This document shows positions 6,475 through 10,933 of a DNA stretch of 10,933 nucleotides, one piece after another (the first letter of the stretch is position 1; each line of letters opens with the position of its first letter). Position numbers and translations under genes: made by a program. Source of the DNA: an uncultured Desulfobacterium sp. (GTDB taxonomy: Bacteria; Desulfobacterota; Desulfobacteria; Desulfobacterales; Desulfobacteraceae); contig CAKZLA010000122.1 of NCBI GenBank assembly GCA_937124525.1, positions 1-10,933 of the forward strand. Direction: 5' to 3'. The notes beneath the pieces were generated by a model. It ran no database searches and was not told the origin of the DNA. It saw nothing but the letters and a program-made list of their open reading frames with translations.

Positions 6475-8094
6475 ATGAATCTAAATCCTGATGAAAACAC
6501 GCCTCCCCTGCCCCAACGGATTCTGCTGGTGGATGATGAAGAAGATATACGGGATGTGCTCACTATTGCGCTGGAGGACATGGGATATGATGTCACCACT
6601 GCTGAAAACGGTAAAGAGGCATTGGAAAAATTTGACACGGCTGACTTTCCCATGGTGCTCACCGATATTAAAATGCCGGGCATGGATGGCATTGAACTGT
6701 TGAAAAAAATCAAGCAGATTTCTCCTGATACCGAAATTATCATGATCACCGGCCATGGAGATATGGATCTGGCCATTGAGAGTTTTAGAAATGAGGCTGT
6801 TGAGTTTATAACTAAACCCGTGGATGTCACAACCCTTGAGATTGCCATTTCCCGGGCCCGGGAAAAAAGAAAGATCCGCCAGGGACTGAAAGCCTACACG
6901 GAAAGCCTTGAATCCATGGTATTGGAAAAATCCAATGCCCTTGCCCGTCGTCCTGCCCGGAAGGGTGATAAAAAAGAAATCCTTGAGTCCATGGAAAATC
7001 TTCCCCTGATTGTTTTTGTGGTGGACCCGGCATTTCAGATTAAAAGCCGCAATGCCCTGTTTAAGAAGACCTTTGCCAGGAGGGATGATTTCTCTGGAGC
7101 CAGTGGTGTTATCCCTGAAAGCTGTGATGACATTTCGCAGATTAATGATGACACCTCTGAAGATACCCCTGAAAAGTTTTGCCACTGGGTATGTAGAAAT
7201 AACGCCCTGCCCTGCCCCGAATGCCCTGCCCTTGCTACCTTTAAAGATGGAGAATCCCACCAGACAGAAATCAGCTACACCCTGGCCAATGGAGAGCAAC
7301 TGCCCTGTCTGGCCTGGGCTGCCCCCATTGCTACAAATGAGGATGGAACAGTATCCGAGGCAATTATCATGGCAACGGATATACAAAAGGTGATGGATGT
7401 TAAAGACCATCTCACCTCATTGGGCCTGATGATCGGTTCGGTGTCCCATGGGATTAAAGGCCTTCTCACCGGCCTGGACGGCGGGGTTTATCTTTTAAAC
7501 TCAGCCTTGAAAAAAGAAGACCAGGCCCAGGCCCGGGAGGGGCTGGAGATGGTGCGGCAGATGACTTCAAAAATCAAAAAAATGATTTTGGACATTCTGT
7601 TTTACGCCAAGGATCGGGAGCTTCAAAGGGAAGCGGTGTCGGCCAGGGAATTTGGGAAAGATCTTTTAAACACCATGGCTTCCCGGGCAGCTGCCCTTTC
7701 CATTGCATTGGAATATACATTGCCGGAACCGGATTTTACCTTTATGGCCGATGCCGGGGCCCTTCATTCAGCCCTGATTAATATCCTGGATAATGCCCTG
7801 GATGCCTGTGTAGCGGATGGGGGAAAGGATGAACAAACAAAACCTTTTGTGGAACTATCTGTATCCTGCACACCCATAGAAGTCATATTTACAATAATCG
7901 ACAACGGCATCGGCATGGAAAAACAGGAGATGGAAAAGGCCTTTTGCCTGTTCCATTCCGGCAAGGGAAAAGGCGGTACAGGATTGGGACTTTATATTTC
8001 CAAGCATATTATTGATCAACATGGGGGGGCTATAAAAATAACTTCTGAAAAGAATAGTGGTACTACTTTTACCGTGACTCTTCCCAAAGTTTAA
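6475..8094 (+). CDS. REC-PAS-histidine kinase (cytoplasmic hybrid)
   Basis: This 539-residue soluble protein has no membrane segments. An N-terminal receiver domain (about 16-130) has the acidic pair Asp20-Asp21, phospho-acceptor Asp64 (VLTDIKMPG), switch Thr92 and Lys114 (FITKP). A charged linker follows, then a PAS-like domain (about 170-305) with Cys236, Cys240, Cys247 and Cys250. Last come a HisKA region with phospho-acceptor His325 (VSHGIKGLL) and an HATPase domain with Asn436/Asn440, DNGIGM (476-481) and a G2 box GKGKGGTGLGL (496-506). The H-box lacks the usual proline and following glutamate. Such REC-first kinases are typically phosphorylated by another kinase, so it may sit downstream of the heme kinase, whose stop codon is 8 bases before its start. 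AAGGAA (6465-6470) serves as ribosome site and overlaps that stop. Its target is not in the window. Confidence 0.88.
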   Translation: MNLNPDENTPPLPQRILLVDDEEDIRDVLTIALEDMGYDVTTAENGKEALEKFDTADFPMVLTDIKMPGMDGIELLKKIKQISPDTEIIMITGHGDMDLAIESFRNEAVEFITKPVDVTTLEIAISRAREKRKIRQGLKAYTESLESMVLEKSNALARRPARKGDKKEILESMENLPLIVFVVDPAFQIKSRNALFKKTFARRDDFSGASGVIPESCDDISQINDDTSEDTPEKFCHWVCRNNALPCPECPALATFKDGESHQTEISYTLANGEQLPCLAWAAPIATNEDGTVSEAIIMATDIQKVMDVKDHLTSLGLMIGSVSHGIKGLLTGLDGGVYLLNSALKKEDQAQAREGLEMVRQMTSKIKKMILDILFYAKDRELQREAVSAREFGKDLLNTMASRAAALSIALEYTLPEPDFTFMADAGALHSALINILDNALDACVADGGKDEQTKPFVELSVSCTPIEVIFTIIDNGIGMEKQEMEKAFCLFHSGKGKGGTGLGLYISKHIIDQHGGAIKITSEKNSGTTFTVTLPKV

Positions 8095-8447
8095 ATTAAA
8101 AAGATATATCAAAATAGGGCATCCTTCAAAAGTAGTTTCCACTTTTTTGAAATGAATATCGCAGAACGGACGTGTTGCTCTGAAAAGTGTAAAGCGAGGG
8201 ATGAATGATGCCAAAATTTCCATTTTAATTGTATTTTTTACTTGAAAAAAATGAGGATCGGAGTAGTTTATTGTGACAAAGGACAAAGGTTCTCTCCGAT
8301 TCGGAATAATTTGATTCTTTTCCGAGGCCTGGTGTGGAAATTGAGTGGATGTCTTGATCTTTGAAAATCAATAGTGATTTCTGGACTGAAATGCCAATCC
8401 CAAAAATCTAATCAGACTATAGAATGAATTTCGCCATAACCTTGACT
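8095..8447. other. Gene-poor stretch between the kinases and the integrase remnant
   Basis: I see no convincing gene in these 353 bases. The stretch is AT-rich and has no clear GC-rich stem with a T-run that would end the kinase transcript. It contains a two-part inverted repeat (8118-8212) and a smaller one, TCGGAA (8301-8306) with TTCCGA (8320-8325). The only open frame worth naming is 37 codons from ATG 8251, which has no ribosome site and looks like chance. If the integrase gene once continued leftwards, its missing C-terminal domain should lie here, but no frame shows the H-x-x-R box or the catalytic Tyr context. Confidence 0.6.
8118..8212. repeat. Nested inverted repeat downstream of the kinase operon
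   Basis: GGCATCCTTCA (8118-8128) is matched, with one mismatch, by TGAATGATGCC (8202-8212). Inside it CACTTTT (near 8140-8146) pairs with AAAAGTG (near 8183-8189). The element begins 24 bases after the kinase stop codon. It could be a small palindromic repeat or an mRNA 3' structure. It lacks the T-run of a standard terminator. Confidence 0.35.
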
Positions 8448-9251
8448 TCATGCCCTGTGTGCTGCCCTCTTCACCGCTTTTTGTAGCCCGGATTCCTGAA
8501 CATGATGCCGCCGTTCACGTCCTGTCCGTGGATCTATGGATCGTTTTTTTGATGGAAAAACATATTGCCATTGGGTCTCCATGGTAGCATTCTTATATTT
8601 CCGACTCAGGGCAGCCGGAATGTATACCTCTCCAAAGCCTTCTTCAAGATCATGGTGGTGCAATGCCTTTACATCTTCAACATGGATTTTCATTTCACGG
8701 ATAATCGGTTGTGCCAGAATGGTGCTCCTCCATTTGTCACCCTTGCCCAGAACATGAATTCGCTTGCGGTTAAAATCAACATCCTTGATGCGCAGCCTCA
8801 CACATTCCATGAGCCTCAGCCCGGAGCCATACATAATCTTTGACATCAAAGCGTGGGTTCCCTCAATGTGCTGGAAAAAGCTTTTTATTTCTTTTTTGCC
8901 AAGCACAGTAGGTAACATTGGCTTTTTCTTGGAACGTAGGGGCATGATTTTTCCGTCCAAAGGGAGATCAAGCACCTCACGATAAAGAAAAACGATAGCG
9001 TTCAAGGCCTGGCGTTGGGTGGATGCGGATACCTCCCCCTTAACCACCAGATTCGACAGAAAACGCTCCACATGGTGAGCCACGAGATCCCGGGGATGAA
9101 TCTTGCCACCGAAAAAGCGGATATACCTCAAAATCCATTGACAATAGGTCTGTTCAGTTCGATAAGCGTAGTGATGGTATCTCAGCACCTCTCGGACCTG
9201 GTCCATTAATTTTAAATTTGGATTTGGATGAAATTTGAGTTGACTTTCCAT
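8448..9251 (-). pseudogene. Integron-type tyrosine recombinase (IntI-like), C-terminally truncated
   Basis: This 267-codon frame resembles integron integrases. The N-terminal core-binding domain is present (LMDQVREVLRYHHYAYRTEQ, residues 15-34), then the catalytic domain with the first arginine, Arg146 (YGSGLRLMECVRLR), and the beta-hairpin lysine, Lys173 (GKGDKWRST). The insertion that distinguishes IntI from other tyrosine recombinases is clear at about 210-250, with LSRKY, WQYVFPS and DPRTGRERRHH. The reading frame then stops at residue 267 (KAVKRAAHRA, TGA). About 60-70 residues with the H-x-x-R box, the second histidine and the catalytic tyrosine are missing, and I find them in no downstream frame. 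It should therefore be inactive. No convincing attI or attC site (GTTRRRY) is seen nearby. The ATG at 9251 has no good ribosome site. Family call is firm; the cause of truncation (deletion, decay or assembly) is open. Confidence 0.85.
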
Positions 9252-9270
9252 TTAAAGGTGATGATATCAG

Positions 9271-9316
9271 AATAAGTGGAAAAATAGTACAGATATAAGA
9301 AAAAATAAGTGGAAAA
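9271..9316. repeat. 13-bp direct repeat at the hydrolase/integrase junction
   Basis: AATAAGTGGAAAA occurs at 9271-9283 and again at 9304-9316, a period of 33 bases. It lies exactly where recognisable glycoside hydrolase sequence ends and just before the integrase start, so it may mark a breakpoint or a small tandem duplication. Confidence 0.5.
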
Positions 9317-10600
9317 TTTCCATTATCACTAATAATACAGTTACCGACTGGATCATATAAAACATAATTTGCTATCTCTGAATTGATTTTTACTTCTTCT
9401 GTTTTTTCACTGAAGTTTACCAGGAAATATTCTAATTGTCCATCAACATCTCTACTATGCAGTAATGTTTCTTCAGAACCATAAAAATCCAGCAAAGGAG
9501 ACGCGAATTGCATGTTTTTCAGTTCGTTCATCTCTATCGACGGAAACTTAACCGTGGCTTCTTTACCATTTACCAGAACCGCGCCTTTTCCGATTTGTAT
9601 TACTTTGCAACCTGACCCGGCAATCGTTTCAAGAGTTGTTTTCTGAATATTTGTCATTGGCGGCAGCAATAGAATATCATAGGATTTTTCGCCAATTGTC
9701 AAACCGCCGGATTTTTTGTACCGGGCTAGGAGTTCTTCATCAATATATTCGAAATCAATATGATTCCGCAACAGCAACAAAGATATTTCCGCAAAGCTCT
9801 TTTCCAGGTATTGCGTGTCGGGATATTTTGCCGGAAACCGGCATTTGAAGTGTTCTGCCAGTCTTTCGCCGTCAAGCGCGGCCCACCCGGATGTAACCGG
9901 ATTAAGAACCGCCACCCTGGCGGCGCAGCGTCCGCGTGAAACAAGTCTGGATGTTCGGGCCCCAGCATAGTGCAAGACACGGTTTTCCTTAAACCATGGC
10001 TGTTGAAAAAAATAACTTGCCGGATGATCGCGTTTGGTATCTCCGGCTGTAGAGTAACTGTAATCATGCGGCACGATCATGTTAATGCCGAGGCCCTGCT
10101 GGAAACGTATCTGCGCCATTTGACGACTGACCGGAACTCCCCAGCCCAGCGACGTTAATACCTCAGAACTGCATAAACCATTTTTTAACTGATTAGCCAC
10201 TGAAGAAACTTGTTTGCATAGTACAATCATAGAGTATCCCAGTTCGTTGAACGGCTCACACATATATCCATTGTCCGCCATGCCGGCCAAAAAATCATCA
10301 ATCCCCGGAATATCCTCATGTTCGTAAAACGGCATAGCCGCACTGAATCGACAGATAGAACTCAACATTGATCCCTCGTCCCCGGAAAGATGTCCGGTTA
10401 ACGGTAAGTTGTGGTGAGTACACCATTTATGCATTGGCTCAACATAATTGTCCAGAAACATTCGCATTACGGTATGTCGGTAGTCGATACGTATTTTCCA
10501 GCATCCGGGAATATTTTCCACCAGAGCAGGCAAATTGTCAAGAATGCTGTAACCGCATTTAGCCAGGAAAGTCTTTTCAAGCAAATCAGTATACGGCAGA
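9310..10600 (-). pseudogene. Internal fragment of a large glycoside hydrolase-like protein (GH106/GH2-like)
   Basis: About 430 codons resemble a family of large glycosidase-like proteins related to alpha-L-rhamnosidase GH106 and sugar-binding GH2-type enzymes. Telling stretches include YVEPMHKWC, LTGHLSGDEG, the EDIPGID segment, SSEVLTSLGWG, GINMIVPHDYSYSTAGDTKR, and YFFQQPWF. Numbered from the ATG at 10884, these fall at residues 147-155, 162-171, 190-196, 239-249, 267-286 and 291-298. A later part (about 320-420) looks like the domain that follows the barrel in these proteins. The family's upstream N-terminal region and the C-terminal beta domains are both missing, so this is an internal piece. 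The frame continues without interruption into the RecB piece on the 5' side and runs out through the integrase start to a stop at 9154-9156. No signal peptide or own start is seen. Such enzymes are common in polysaccharide degraders and unexpected in a sulfate reducer. The exact GH number is uncertain. Confidence 0.65.
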
Positions 10601-10933
10601 AAAGGAATATCATCATTATAGATAAAGGGCGAAGGGCTGTGTTTAAACAACCGATTGACCCCCAGTATCATCGGCCGGGATGAGCGCCAATTGGTCTCCA
10701 AGGTGTAGTGATCGGCCACCTCTCGACGTGCTTTGATATAGGTGAAGATATCCGCCCCGCGAAAACCGTAGATCGCCTGTTTTGGGTCTCCAATCATAAA
10801 CAAACCCCGCTGCGGATTATCGGGGTAGAGGGTACTAAAAATACGATATTGCAGCAGATCGGTGTCCTGAAACTCATCGATCATGGCGATCGGGTACTGC
10901 TTACCAATCGCATCTGCCAGTATGCCACTAGCA
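10600..10933 (-). pseudogene. recB: RecB (exodeoxyribonuclease V beta subunit) helicase fragment
   Basis: The frame is open at the right window edge (it reads ASGILADAIGKQYPIA before the Met at 10884) and encodes about 109 residues of a UvrD/RecB-type helicase. Motif II is MIDEFQDTD, motif III is GDPKQAIYGFRGADIF and motif IV is LETNWRSSRP. All are very RecB-like, including the segment with FSTLYPDNPQRGLFMIGD between motifs. RecB unwinds DNA ends in RecBCD repair. After FIYNDDIPFLP (about 10596-10628) the sequence changes in the same frame to a glycoside hydrolase-like protein. The remaining RecB parts (helicase motifs V and VI, RecC-binding part, nuclease domain) are absent. What lies upstream is outside the window. 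As it stands the product cannot be a working RecB. Confidence 0.8.

Noticed and set aside
8126..8150. Intrinsic terminator after the REC-kinase (AAAAGT ... ACTTTT)
   Set aside because: The stem is only six A-T rich pairs with one G-C, too weak to call a terminator.
7855..8286. A 143-codon frame on the - strand over the end of the REC-kinase
   Set aside because: It is antisense to a well-supported HATPase domain for much of its length and shows no family features.
8100..9400. attC or attI sites around the integrase remnant
   Set aside because: I looked for GTTRRRY cores and paired simple sites on both strands and found only partial matches such as GTTACCG (9340-9346). The 8118-8212 repeat lacks the attC end cores.
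1..10933. CRISPR arrays, tRNA or rRNA genes
   Set aside because: No regularly spaced repeats, cloverleaf-like sequence or rRNA-like stretch was seen on either strand.

Overview
The window looks like a chromosomal stretch from a sulfate-reducing deltaproteobacterium, most likely of the Desulfobacterales type. The main reason is a set of genes for the Tmc transmembrane redox complex (positions 1-3426). Tmc is a hallmark of sulfate reducers that use tetraheme cytochromes c3. The genes read tmcD (its 5' part lies outside the window), tmcC, tmcB and tmcA, all on the + strand. Together they encode a repeat-rich soluble protein, a NarI-like diheme cytochrome b, an HdrD-like iron-sulfur/CCG-domain subunit and a periplasmic four-heme cytochrome c.

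Three signalling genes follow on the same strand (3461-8094). They are a stand-alone DivK-like receiver, a membrane sensor histidine kinase whose periplasmic domain carries two c-type heme attachment motifs (CXXCH and CX3CH), and a cytoplasmic REC-PAS-histidine kinase. The two kinases share a cysteine-bearing PAS domain. The likely logic is that redox state or a heme ligand in the periplasm is read next to the complex that moves electrons between the periplasmic cytochrome pool and the cytoplasm. No DNA-binding output protein is present in the window. A 348-base gap between the receiver and the heme kinase holds a long imperfect inverted repeat (3849-4023) that looks like a non-autonomous mobile or palindromic element, followed by a plausible promoter.

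The right end is different in character. After a gene-poor stretch (8095-8447), three gene fragments lie head to tail on the - strand. They are an integron-type tyrosine recombinase that has lost its catalytic C-terminus (8448-9251), an internal piece of a large glycoside hydrolase-like protein (about 9310-10600), and a RecB helicase piece (about 10600-10933) fused in frame to the hydrolase piece. All three lack essential parts inside the window. This part is therefore a recombination scar with decaying genes, or an assembly chimera.

The most interesting items are the heme-sensor kinase beside Tmc, the inverted-repeat element, and the in-frame RecB/glycoside hydrolase chimera.
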